Of a stretch of 64,000 nucleotides of DNA, positions 54,755 to 64,000 are shown piece after piece. The stretch covers positions 5,146,001-5,210,000 of the forward strand of contig CM070506.1 in NCBI GenBank assembly GCA_036346375.1, written 5' to 3'. A program made the translations under genes and the position numbers. The DNA is from Guadua angustifolia (lineage: Eukaryota > Streptophyta > Magnoliopsida > Poales > Poaceae). The notes beneath the pieces were generated by a model. It was not told the DNA's origin, did not search any database, and saw only the letters and a program-made list of their open reading frames with translations. How positions within the stretch are numbered: position 1 is the stretch's first letter; each line of letters opens with the position of its first letter.

Positions 54755-55628
54755 TATTTACCGGATATTGGATGCTCTGGATCCAGTTTCGATCTGACGT
54801 TCCCGAATCCGGTCCCAGATCGAGCGGGAGATATCCGACCCGTTTTCATTCCTACACACCCCTAATGTCTATGCTTCTTAACTCAGGATGCTGGGCCGGG
54901 TATTCGGCCCAATGTCAGCCCACTGTGTGAGTCCTGCCCACAACGTCAGGACGTTTCGACCCGTCTCGTCCGTTAGGATCGGCCTGAAATCATGTCTAGC
55001 TCGGCCAGCCCACACTTCATTTGGATTTTGGTTGGCCTATATCCGCTTAGCTCTAGCTTTGCTGGTTTTTCCTGCGAAGTGGGCCAGATTAGGAAGATTG
55101 TATGTAGCCCAGTTCATAGCCCATTGAATGATAGGAATTTCTTACGACTTTCATATAAAAAAAATACTACAACACGCTTTATCGTTCGGATCTGTTCCGA
55201 ACGTTAACGCATGATAGCATCCAACCATCTGTCCAGACGTAGTAATCGGATGCATGGAACTCCTCCCATCAGCACTTACCTTTCTAGGTTGGAAGAGCTC
55301 GTCGCCATCCTTTGTAAATAGGGGAGCTCACCGCCGATACTGTCCTCACCGTCCGGGTATCGTCATGCCACACCCCGGCGTCATGCCGTCCTCCTCTGTG
55401 TGCGTGAAGTGTGATCGACTATCTTGTGCCCAAAATTACCCACCATGACACCATTAAGTGAGCATGCTGGTTTATTTAGGGTGTGTTTGGTTAGTGGGAT
55501 GAGGTTGGATGGGATAGGACGATGGTCCTGTAACATTTGCTTCCATTCAGCATTGGAAAGTCGAGAAATTTTTAAAGGAGAGGCCTAAGAATGATAGGAA
55601 GCCTTTTCAGTACTCCAGAGAATACATA

Positions 55629-55940
55629 CTCCACCTCTAATATACCACTTAAATAAATATTTTATACTCTTTTATCACTTTTGGTATACTCTAATAATAA
55701 TTCTAAGATACTCCAATACAACAAGATTAAAAAAATTTCATCATACCCTTTATTTTTTTGCTACATACTCTTTTCCATGTATATAAGGAATATGTAAACA
55801 AATTATGCTATAAAGGGTGGATTTTAATGAAATTTTTTCATGAAACTCACTTTGAAGTATCTTATAATCGATATTAGAATATACTCAAAAGAATAAAGAG
55901 GTATAACAACATCATTTAAGCGGTATATTAGAGGTGGGAG
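55629..55940. mobile_element. Stowaway-like (Tc1/Mariner) MITE, TSD TA
   Basis: CTCCACCTCTAATATACCAC at the left and the inverse GTATATTAGAGGTGGGAG at the right form TIRs of about 27 bp, flanked by TA on each side (55627-55628, 55941-55942). The 312-bp AT-rich interior has no frame. The CTCCC-type ends and TA duplication fit Stowaway elements. Confidence 0.8.
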
Positions 55941-55970
55941 TACATACACCAGTGAGTATGGAATCATTTT

Positions 55971-56054
<84 letters not shown>
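55971..56054. repeat. Microsatellite: (CATA)n then (TA)n
   Basis: About seven CATA units (55971-55996) run into about 30 uninterrupted TA units (to 56054). A likely length-variable locus. Confidence 0.95.
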
Positions 56055-56058
<4 letters not shown>

Positions 56059-56617
56059 GAGTTTGGCGGTCTTGCAAGTAATTATGAAGGAAACAAAAAT
56101 ATAGCGACGAGATTGCCGCTTTGGTTTCCTTTTCTCCTTTCGCCTTTAATTTCAGTAGCTAAGACAAGTTGACCTTCAAAGAGTAAGATCGAGTAAAATT
56201 GAGTTCTTGTTATTTCTTGGATTAATGGATTCGAGAACTTGACATTTAGGATCTCTAAGCTTGCGTAGGTGATCCGTGCATCGATTGATGATTGATTTCC
56301 TTGCATGAGCATGCAGGCCCAGGCCTACGCCCGCTCGGCTCCTTGGCTGCTTCCATTGTTTTGGGTGAATGAAATGGTTCATTATTTATAGGAAATATTT
56401 CTCAAATTTGCATCCTATCATTCAGGATAGAATGGTTCTATTTAAACAACCAAACACATGAATAATTTTTTTGAACTATTTCATACATATATCACTTGCT
56501 ACAAATAACCAAATATACCATTATATAAGAAAAAAAAGAAAAGAGCGATGCCTCGTCCCTTGAGCGACTTTTGACGCTGCATCCATCATTGTTGCTTGTC
56601 CCTTCCACCATAGAGCT

Positions 56618-57197
56618 TAGGGATGGCAAAAATACCCATGGGTCCGGGTACATGCGTGCACCCAAACTGAGTCCGTCCGGTCCAAATTTGGACCCGGGTA
56701 TATTATTGGTCCGGGTTGGATGCAGGTCGGATCTCATTTTGGACCCGTGGGTACCCAGACTCGGACCCGAACGGCATCTTTTGACAGCGGAAAGGTGTGT
56801 CTGCGTGCACCCATCGATCCATCGACCGATTGCGTCGAAATAGGCATAGCTAAAGATTAGTTCAAACGCGCATGCGACAAATTAAATGTCGTTCTGGTGA
56901 TCGTTAACACGGCGTCGTCGATGGCGTTGTCATCGGGGGCTGAACCGGTGGTCGACGACATGCCCGGCCGGCATGTCGCGCATACGCGCTGGCGCTGCGG
57001 ATGCTTTGTGAATTGTGATCGATGGATCCATCCGAGTCATCTCTGCAGCGATCCTTAGCATTAGTAGCGGTTGGTCCGGTACCCATCGGTCCGGTCGAGT
57101 TTGGATCCGTGTTGATTTGGTCCGGTCGGGTCCAAATTTACAGGTCTCGGTTCGTCCACAGAGATTGGACCGGAGTACAGGACCGTTGCCATCCCTA
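56618..57197. mobile_element. hAT-like non-autonomous element
   Basis: The left end TAGGGATGGCAAAAATACCC and the right end GTTGCCATCCCTA are inverted. The flanks ATAGAGCT and ACCGAGCT agree at six of eight positions, consistent with a decayed 8-bp hAT target duplication. The interior is rich in GGTCCGG/GGACCCG motifs and has no recognisable gene. Confidence 0.65.
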
Positions 57198-57227
57198 ACC
57201 GAGCTTAGCAGCGGCGCCTCGATCTCG

Positions 57228-57457
57228 TGTAAAAAAACAATGTGTACGAGATGGTTTTGAGGCTTTGAAAATGCACACTCTTGAGGACGGGTCATTCTTT
57301 CTTTTATATTACTTTGATCACAGGAATAGTTACAAATCAATTACAATCCGAAAATCACAGCATGTCCATATATATGCAAACCAAATTAGTTAGTATCAGG
57401 GAAAATATATACTAACTATAATTAGGTAACTTAACATGCAAGTTTGCTATTCTATCA
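57228..57457 (-). repeat. Left LTR (3' in orientation) of the 57-62 kb copia
   Basis: 230 bp, colinear with 61759-61989. Long identical runs such as CATGTCCATATATATGCAAA are shared, with scattered substitutions. Confidence 0.88.
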
Positions 57458-57560
57458 TCCTTCGTCAATCTCAACTGGCGGAACAAGATTGGGATTGTGC
57501 TTACATCTTGTAAACAGCTGTGTAGACAATGGCTTGGTGAATATATCATCAACCTGATCC

Positions 57561-60440
57561 TTAGAATCTGAACTTGATTTGAAGAAGATTTTGAGCTACT
57601 CGTTCCCGAACAAAATGAAAGGCAACCTTGATATGTTTTGTATGCGCATGAAAAACTGGGTTAGCTGATAGATATGTTGCCCCTAGATTATTGCACCAGA
57701 GAACAGGAAGCCGATCTTGTGAGACACCAAGTTCATGAAGAACATATTGTACCCAAACAAGTTCAGCGGTAGCATTGGCCAATGACTTGTATTCAGACTC
57801 TGTGCTGGATCGTGAAACTGTGGCTTGCTTACAAGAGCTCCATGCAATCAGGTTTGTACCAAGAAAGATAACATAGCCCCCTATGGATCGCCGATCATCA
57901 AGATTGCCTGCCCAGTTAGCATCCGAGAAGGCCAAAAGCAATGTGGATGGAGAAGCACGCAATTGAAGTCCATGAGACATAGTATGACAAACATATAGAA
58001 GAATGCGCTTAATGGCGATCCAATGGGACATGCGAGGCGCATGAAGGAATTGACAAACTTTGTTGATGGCAAAGGAGAGATCTAGCCGTGCGATAGTAAG
58101 GTATTGAAGGCCTCCGACAATACGACGATATGCTGTTACATCGGATGCACATAGAGGAGTACCATCTTCAATAGATAGCCTATCAGTAGCTGACATAGGA
58201 GTATGTGCAGGATTACTTTTGTCCATCTTTGCACAAGTGAGAAGTTGCTCAACATACTTTTGTTGACTGAGAACAAGCCCTTGTGGCTGATGATACACCT
58301 CAATGCCAAGGAAGAAATGAAGCCTGCCGAGATCTTTGACAGCAAATATAGCCCCCAACTGTTGAACAATTTGGTCAGGTGCTTGTGTGGATGAACTAAT
58401 AATGATAATGTCATCTACGTAGACCAGAAGAAAAATTATAACATATTTTTGTTCACAGATAAAGGGAGATGTATCTGCTTGTGATGCCACAAACCCTAAT
58501 TCATGTAGTTTCGTGTTGAGGCGAGAATGCCAAGCTCTAGGCGCCTGCTTTAACCCATATAAAGCTTTGTTCAGATGAAAAAGATAAGATGGTTGCTGCA
58601 CATCTTCAAATCCTAGAGGTTGACGCATGAATACCTCTTCCTCAAGATAGCCCTGCAAGAAGGCATTTTGAATGTCCAGTTGTCGAAGATGCCAATTATT
58701 AGTGACAACCAATGAAAGAAGTATACGAATAGTGGTAGGTTTAACAACCAAACTGAAAGTATCTTCATAATCATGACCATACCTCTACTTGAACCCTTCA
58801 GCAACTAATCGAGCCTTGTATCGCTCAACGGAACCATTTGCTTTCTTTTTAGTTTCAAAAATCCGTTTGCAGTCAATTATATTGATGCCGGGTCAAGGAG
58901 GAACAAGCCACCATGTCTGATTGTGAATAAGAGCACTGTACTCAGCATGCATGGCATCACACCACCGAGGAATTTGTAGAGCTTCAACATAGTCCACTGG
59001 CTCAGTTACAGGACCTTTGGTAGCAACATAAGTGATGGTACCATCAGTTAGGTGTAATGGCTTACGTATATTGTCCTTGAGACGAGTTCTCATATGATGA
59101 CCATGATGCTGAGGTGGTTCAGCCGGTGCAGCAATTGGGTTTGCATCTACACTAATAGGAGAGACCATCTCTGAAGAGGATGAGTCCTCCAAGTCAAGAC
59201 TTGCTGGAGAAGGCGGTTCATCATCAGGAGGAGCCTTAGACGCTTCAGGAGTAGTAAGGTCCTCAAGTTGTGCGCCCTTGTCGGAACCTGCACCATGGTT
59301 AGATACAAGCATAGGTGTATATGTCGAATCTGCAAGTTGGTCATATGAAATAACAGATGGAACTAAGGAAGAATTGAGTGTTTGTGAGTTGTGAGGGAGA
59401 TATACAAAATGGAAAGGTGTTTTCATCAAAAATCACATCACATGATATATAGACATGATTGGAAGGAATGTACAAACATTTGTAATCTTTATGAAGAGGG
59501 CTATAGCCAAGGAACACACATTTTTTTGAGCAAAAATCGAGTTTGTGTGTGTTATATGGACGAAGATGTGGCCAACATGCACAACCAAAGATTTTTAGAA
59601 AAGTATAATCTGGTTTATTCCCTAATAAGCGTTCTAGGGGTGTTTGCTTGTTGATAACATGACTAGGAACACAATTGATGAGAAAACAGGCCATTGTAAA
59701 GGCATCATTCCAAAAACGAAAAGGAATAGATGCATGAGCAAGAAGGGTAAGACCAGTTTCTACAATGTGACGATGTTTGCGTTCTGCCGAACCATTTTGT
59801 TGATGAGTATGAGGACATAAGACACGATGAGCAATACCTATTTTTTGAAAGAAGGAATTCAATTTCTGGTACTCTCTACCCCAATCTGTGTGCATGTGCA
59901 AAATTTTTCGATTAAGAAGTCGTTCAACATGTTGAAACTAAGTAAAAGCTTTAAACACATCGGATTTATGTTTGAGCAAATAGATCCGAGTGAAGTGACT
60001 ATAGGCATCGATAAAGCTCACATAAAACCATTGTCCACTAACTGAAGTTTGGGCAGGGCCCCATACATCATAAAGTATTAGCTCAAGAGGAGTTTTGACT
60101 ACATTATTTGAAGGGGAAAAAGGAAGTTGGTGACTTTTGCCTTGTTGACAGGCATCACAGACTCGATTATTCTTAACTAATTCAAAAGGAAGTTCACTAT
60201 GACTCAGAATATGCTGAACGATGGGTAACTAGGTGACCTAGGCGACAATGCCAATTTTCTTGTGAAGCTTTCCCACCGCTGAACGCTTCTTTCGGAGATG
60301 GTGAGTCAATGGAGTAGAGGCCATCGTGACATCGACCACTAAGGAGTGTGGCCTTCAAATCCCGATCCTTGACAAACAAATGATCAGGGTGAAACTTGAT
60401 AAAGAATTATTGTCACTAGTAAGCCTTCTAACAGATAAAA
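57561..60440 (-). pseudogene. Copia pol: integrase, reverse transcriptase, RNase H
   Basis: From right to left: GAG-pre-integrase (NWHCRLGHL near 60265), integrase (HTDWGREYQKLNSFFQK, HTHQQNGSAERKHRHIVETG, PFRFWNDAFTMACFLIN), linker (FGCACWPHLRPYNTHKLDF, HHMRTRLKDNIRKPLHL) and CDAMHAEYSALIHNQTWWLV. An uninterrupted 396-codon frame (58751-57561) then holds the reverse transcriptase C-terminal part (NNWHLRQLDIQNAFLQGYLE, LLVYVDDIIII) and RNase H (FSDANWAGNLDDRRSIGGYV, SRSSTESEYKSLANA, HTKHIKVAFHFVRERVA). A frameshift removes the expected ADIFTK tail at the end. The part between TWWLVPP and the 58751 start has stops (near 58785 and 58890). Confidence 0.88.
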
Positions 60441-60545
60441 GGTTGCGAGTAACAGAAGGAACATGAAGAATATTTTTGAGATGTAGTGATTTCGGATGGG
60501 ATGTATAAATGGTAGAATGACCAACATGCAAGATTCACATACCTG

Positions 60546-61725
60546 ACCCGTTCGCTGCATGCACTTGATCCTTGCCACGATACTGATCCTTCACTGTGAG
60601 TTTGTCAAGCTCATTGGTGAGATGGTCGGTGGCACCCGTGTTCGCATACCATGTGGTATCGATGGGATAGGAGGGCGTCGCACCATTCCTATGTGTAGAA
60701 GTAGTCACATGATCATCGTTGCCAACTCTAAGGAAGTCATGATTAAATCGCTTGTAGCAACGGGACGCAACATGTCCTATCTTATGACAGAGTTGATAGA
60801 CTGGACGATTGCTCCCAAATTTAGAACCACCACCAACAGTTGCACCTGTGTCGGTAGAGCCACCCCCGTCGGACCTATTGTTGGTGTAGTTGGTCTAAGG
60901 CTTGTAATGCTGCTGTCGGGTTCGATTGTCATTGCGGTAGGGCTGCTTGTTATTCAACCTATTCCAATAACTTGCTGCGTTCACGGAGTGATCAGCATGG
61001 ATCTTGGCCTCAAGATTCTCCATGCGTTCCTCCTAGTTTGGCATGTGCGCGTATAGATCACGCACAGAAATAACGTCATTGTTGATAGTAATCGACGAGA
61101 TGAGAGAGTCATAGTCGGAATCAAGACCCACAAGAAGGTACAAGATGAACTCGTGATGCTGGAGAGGCTGGCCGATGGACATCAAAGTATCGACAAATGA
61201 TTTCATTTTGTTGAAGTAGGCCGTGATGGACATGTCACGTTTCTTGTCGTTGGCAAGCTGGACGCGGATCTATATCGACCGCACCGTAGACGCTGAAGAA
61301 AACATGCTTTCCAGCATGGTCTAGGCTTGTCGAGAGGTAGCCATGAAGAGAACTTGGCCAAGAACACTTTCTGTCATGGACGAAAGGATAGCAGACATGA
61401 TTGCCTGGTCCTGTTGTATCCATGCTTGCTAGGCGGGATTTGGAGTTTGTGTCGCGTCGGACTCCATGGTGGTGGTGATGTACTCTGATGGGCACTGACT
61501 TGTGCCATCGACATAGTTGAGGAGATGAGAACTCCTTAGAAGCGGGACAACTTGTGTGCGCCACATAAGGTAATTCTTAGGCGTGAGCTTGATGGTGATT
61601 AGCTGCCCAAACATGAATGGCGAGGGAGTCAACGAAGTAGAGCCGATGCTCATCGAGGCATTTGTTGGCAAGGTAGAATTCAGAACACCAGAGATGGTGC
61701 TGTCCCTAGCTGCAGAAGTGGTCAT
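60546..61725 (-). pseudogene. Copia gag and protease start, active-site Asp changed
   Basis: Gag starts at ATG 61725 (MTTSAARDSTISGVLNSTLP) and reads KLTPKNYLMWRTQVVPLLRS, then QAWIQQDQAIMSAILSSMTE, ITAYFNKMKSFVDTLMSIGQ and LVGLDSDYDSLISSI. Stops fall near 61430, 61325 and 61030. A zinc-knuckle region reads YQLCHKIGHVASRC, in which the first Cys of C-x2-C is Tyr. The protease motif at about 60640 is TWYANTGATDHLTN; the usual catalytic Asp of the DTGA motif is Asn here. Even without the stops the particle could not mature. Gag and protease are followed by pol in the same direction. Confidence 0.85.
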
Positions 61726-61746
61726 GGTGTGGCTTGGATCAGAGTA

Positions 61747-61758
61747 GCTCTGATACCA
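61747..61758 (-). promoter_or_regulatory. Primer-binding site (tRNA-Met)
   Basis: On the minus strand TGGTATCAGAGC directly follows the LTR end TTTTACA. It is the standard plant copia primer site. Confidence 0.9.
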
Positions 61759-61989
61759 TGTAAAAGAAACAATGTGTACAGATGGTTTTGAGACTTTGAA
61801 AACGTACGCCCTTGAGGGCCGACTCCTTCTTTCTTTTATATTACTTTGATCACAGGAACAATTACAAATCAATTACAATCCACAAATCACGGCATGTCCA
61901 TATATATGCAAACCAAATTAGTTAGTATCAGGGAAAATATATACTAACTATAATCAGCTAGCTTAACATGCAAGGTTGCTATTCTATCA
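61759..61989 (-). repeat. Right LTR (5' in orientation) of the 57-62 kb copia
   Basis: 231 bp, colinear with 57228-57457. On the minus strand it begins TGATAGAATAGCAACC. Confidence 0.88.
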
Positions 61990-62845
61990 CTCTGACTGCC
62001 CTATGCCACCATTGCCCCTGTCCTCCTGGTCCCTGGCCACCGCCCCCATCCTCTGTGTCCCTAGCCATCACCCCAGTCCTCCGCCTCGTCGGTCACCGAG
62101 GTAACCATCTCCTTCCTTCTCTATTTTGATCGAGCACCCTTTTTTATTTGTGTTTGGATCTCAAGCATTTGTAGGTAGATAAACTCTTCCAGTTTTTTTT
62201 TGATTTTCCGTTGATTTGATTGTTACTATATGTAATCGTCTACTACTAGATGAAAAGGGGATCAAATCGGGAATAAAATCGTGCCTACATGAACTGGCAA
62301 ATGAGAAAGTTTCATAGGCTATTCATTTTACCACTGTTTATCTTTATCTCAAGCTTGTGCAAGAGCTGGCAGCACAAGATATGCCTAACAGTGGAGGCTG
62401 GCTTCTTCAGGCAGCACCTTTTTTGGGCACCCAGCTGGAAGTGGGCTTATGCCCAAGCCCATGTCTGCCAAAGAAGGCCTGAAACTCCTCAAGTGGGCTT
62501 TGAAATGTTGTTTGCAATCTTCCCGTGTCTGCTACTGCTACTCCGACATGTCTCAAGCATATGATTTGTGCTTTTCTCCCCATGCCATGTCATCTTTGCC
62601 TGCACCTTGTTTGATGAAATGCATGCTTGATTCTATTTGAAATTCTTTTAGCTGGATGTTTCGTTGTGGTGTTTCACTTGGTTTCTATGCTAAAATTCGT
62701 CCATTTGGTGTATGTGCATGCCGTTCCGCCCATAGAAGAATGCGTTAATAGGACACTGGATAAGATTAGTACTGTAGAAGATAAATGAATTGGCAATGTA
62801 TCCTCATATATGAGACTTTCAAGTGTCTGCGTATGCATGCTACTA
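61990..62845. other. No gene recognised
   Basis: Starts C/T-rich (CCCTGTCC/CCATCC runs to about 62110) and becomes AT-rich. Small open frames around 62289-62640 show no motif. It may be leader sequence of the FAR1-like pseudogene to the right, but this cannot be shown. Confidence 0.4.
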
Positions 62846-63000
62846 ACTAATAAAAATCACGAAAAATTCTGAAAAAATTATAGATGTACTTCATAGATTG
62901 CCCTACCTATGCATGAAGTTTCAAGATCAAACTTCATGCATATAGGGCAATCTATGAAGTACATCTACAATTTTTTAAATTTTTCGCATACTTTTGTTAG
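62846..63000. repeat. Near-perfect hairpin (MITE-like foldback)
   Basis: The left arm (inner part 62883-62921) and right arm (62929-62965) pair almost completely around a 7-base loop, CAAGATC. Shared arm sequence includes GATGTACTTCATAGATTGCC, and the only inner difference is a two-base bulge. Outer arms (AACTAATAAAAATCACGAAA / TTTCGCATACTTTTGTTAG) pair less well. A single arm with the same sequence occurs at about 5384-5474, inside the CACTA fragment, so this is a dispersed repeat. Confidence 0.85.
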
Positions 63001-63049
63001 CTTTGACGATGTTTACAAGTAAAGTTTGATACGCTACAAATGAATTGTA

Positions 63050-64000
63050 GGATGCCTTTGCTGATGCTTTATTGGTTGCATGTAATGATCGGAGGGATAG
63101 GGATGCAGACAACGATAAAATGGATCAACAAGATGAAGATACAGATTATGTGAGCTCGCAGTGTGCAAAACCCTATGTTGGCATGGATTTCTTCACCAAA
63201 GAGGAAGTACAGAAGTATTACCACAGATGAAGGAATTTTGATGGGGTTGTCACATATACCATGTGGAACCTTTGAAAGGAGAGAAACAATAGGATCTTCC
63301 AAAACGTCTATAGGCGGCAGCCTGACATCCATAGGCGGACTGCTTTTCTTCCCGTGCCCTGTAGGCGCTACCGTTCACACTCTCATCGGTGTTTTTCCGC
63401 CCAGACTGTTACTTCTCGCATTTTTGCTTACCCGTGTGGGGCATGTCGCCCAGGTGTTGCTCAAATTTGCTTAGCTGTGCGGGGCATGCCGTCTAGATAT
63501 TTCTCAATTATGTTTAGCTAGGCAGGGCATGTCGCCCAGATGTTGATCAAGGCTTTTGTAAATGACTTTGTTCTACTCTTTCTTTAATGCAATCACAGAG
63601 CTCCTGCCTTCACTTTAAAAAAAAATACAATGATCATGCATTTACTACAGGCTTTGCAACAAAGGTTTCAAACAACATTAAGAGCCAAGTTACAGGAGAG
63701 TATAATTCTAAATGTGGCACAAAAAAGGATGATGGAGAAGTGCCAGCAACGGCTCATGCAGTATGTTGTGTTTGTCACAATATACTGCACAAACAAGTAT
63801 CGGCTCCTGTTTACTCCCGTTATTGGTGTTAGCAACCATGGATAGACTGTGTTGTTCGGCTATATTTTTATCAAGGATGAAACGGTTGAAGCATTTGAAT
63901 GCTTGTCTGAGATATTTCTGAAGGCAATGGATGGAAAGGCACCTAAGAGCATCATGACATATCAAGATAAAGCGATAGAGATTGCGACAACAACTGTACT
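63050..64000 (+). pseudogene. FAR1/MULE-like transposase-derived protein, split by a LINE; runs off the window
   Basis: The N-terminal part reads DAFADALLVACNDRRDRDAD and PYVGMDFFTKEEVQKYY, the start of a FAR1-type DNA-binding domain. A LINE fragment (about 63219-63629) interrupts it, and the frame resumes with YNDHAFTTGFATKVSNN. Farther on, after shifts and a stop (near 63845), comes TNKYRLLFTPVIGVSNHG, then TVLFGYIFIKDETVEAFECL and AMDGKAPKSIMTYQDKAIEI. These match the MULE transposase core shared by FAR1/FHY3-like proteins and Mutator-like transposases. In the family, the residue after KAPKSIMT in TDQD is Asp; here it is Tyr (TYQD). The gene is broken, and its C-terminal half lies outside the window. 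Confidence 0.82.
63219..63629 (+). mobile_element. 5'-truncated LINE inserted in the FAR1-like pseudogene
   Basis: RRNFDGVVTYTMWNL and KERNNRIFQN are the end of LINE ORF2 (compare WWNLWYERNQRIFQ in the LINE at 15.7-16.6 kb). A 3' untranslated part with TTTAATGCAATCACAGAGCT and an A-run (63619-63627) follow. On both sides the FAR1-like frame joins (QKYY / YNDHAF). About 0.4 kb long. Confidence 0.75.

Larger units (their letters stand above)
53515..54854. mobile_element. hAT-like non-autonomous element (outer) with nested insertion
   Basis: The left end GGGTGAAAACGGGTCGGATA and the right end ATATCCGACCCGTTTTCATTCCTA (ending 54854) are inverted. This is the (T)AGGGGTGAAAACGGG type of terminus common in plant hAT-like MITEs. 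No transposase was found. A second element with the same kind of ends (53989-54754) lies inside. Confidence 0.65.
52917..55446 (+). repeat. Segmental duplication, copy 2 (empty site for the LINE)
   Basis: It is colinear with 17060-25989. It joins AATAAA directly to ATTCCTATG at 52960 (no repeat block), carries the left part of the Mutator-type MITE, then hAT-like DNA. It resumes at CACCCCTAA(T)GTCTATGC (54857) and passes CAGCACTTACCTTTCTAGGT (about 55269) without the LINE. It ends near CCCACCATGA. Confidence 0.85.
55480..56460. mobile_element. Possible TIR element enclosing a MITE and a (TA)n tract
   Basis: GTGTTTGGTT (55483-55492) and AACCAAACAC (56448-56457) are perfect 10-bp inverted ends of a kind common in grass PIF/Harbinger- or hAT-related MITEs. 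The sequence between them holds a Stowaway-like MITE and the long TA tract. No clear target duplication was read. Confidence 0.4.
57228..61989 (-). mobile_element. Copia retrotransposon, minus strand, both LTRs present
   Basis: LTRs are 57228-57457 and 61759-61989 (TGTAAAA...CTATTCTATCA on the plus strand). Next to the right LTR, on the minus strand, is TGGTATCAGAGC (61758-61747), the tRNA-Met primer site. A purine-rich GATTGACGAAGGA precedes the left LTR in the same direction. Gag, protease, integrase, reverse transcriptase and RNase H follow each other from right to left. The flanks TCTCG and CTCTG are not a clear duplication, so one end may have changed. Stops and shifts are few compared with the copia at 7.3 kb, but the genes are not intact. 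Confidence 0.9.

Noticed and set aside
57223..61994. 5-bp target duplication of the minus-strand copia
   Set aside because: The flanks TCTCG and CTCTG do not match when aligned at the LTR ends, so no duplication is claimed.

Overview
The window is nuclear DNA of a flowering plant, almost certainly a grass (Poaceae). It contains a GC-rich grass-type gene, CACTA ends with CACTACTACA-type termini, Tat-like gypsy elements, copia elements, an L1-like LINE with a C-terminal RNase H, and MITEs (small non-autonomous DNA transposons). I found one gene that looks intact, at 48168-50766: a membrane-anchored ARM-repeat protein of the type annotated in grasses as BLE2-like. Nearly everything else is transposon, largely nested. 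No rRNA, tRNA, CRISPR array or bacterial-type operon was seen.

1-15 kb is a stack of insertions. A gag-only LTR retrotransposon (1-4154, 5' end outside the window) sits in a CACTA element (to 6068). The CACTA sits in a copia integrase gene (6069-7278, with 3' LTR). Next comes a heavily decayed copia (7279-9016, resuming at 14605). A nearly complete copia (9017-14599) interrupts it with near-matching target duplications (GAACC/GAGCC), and its own 3' LTR carries a further insertion.

15-26 kb holds a 5'-truncated LINE on the minus strand, a degenerate repeat block (17.1-18.4 kb), a Mutator-type MITE with a perfect 9-bp target duplication (18662-19207), and a full-length L1-like LINE (19565-25540) with a 16-bp target duplication. 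The sequence flanking the LINE (17060-25989) has a diverged second copy at 52917-55446 that lacks the LINE, so an empty site is visible in the same window.

26-44.6 kb is GC-rich gypsy debris. It contains a gypsy LTR plus gag; a partial LTR; a broken 1.7-kb copy of the ARM-repeat gene that still carries its intron (28687-30391); a 10.6-kb Tat-like gypsy element coding on the minus strand (30704-41351, TSD TTGAT); a solo LTR (41930-42733, TSD ATTTT); and an LTR plus gag start (42829-about 44590). The gypsy element and the solo LTR both interrupt one copy of a small non-autonomous LTR element. A complete inverted copy of that element lies at 45348-47142 (TSD TGATT).

47-52 kb is the gene island: the ARM-repeat gene, then a 62-bp-period repeat and an LTR scrap. 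52-64 kb returns to transposons: a minus-strand copia gag, duplication copy 2 with nested hAT-like elements, a Stowaway-like MITE, a long (TA)n tract, another hAT-like element, a copia on the minus strand (57228-61989), a near-perfect hairpin (62846-63000), and a FAR1/MULE-like transposase pseudogene split by a short LINE (63050-64000). I saw no clearly new biological system. The most informative features are the self-contained insertion chronology, the intron-bearing gene fragment inside gypsy debris, and the small LTR element present in two orientations.
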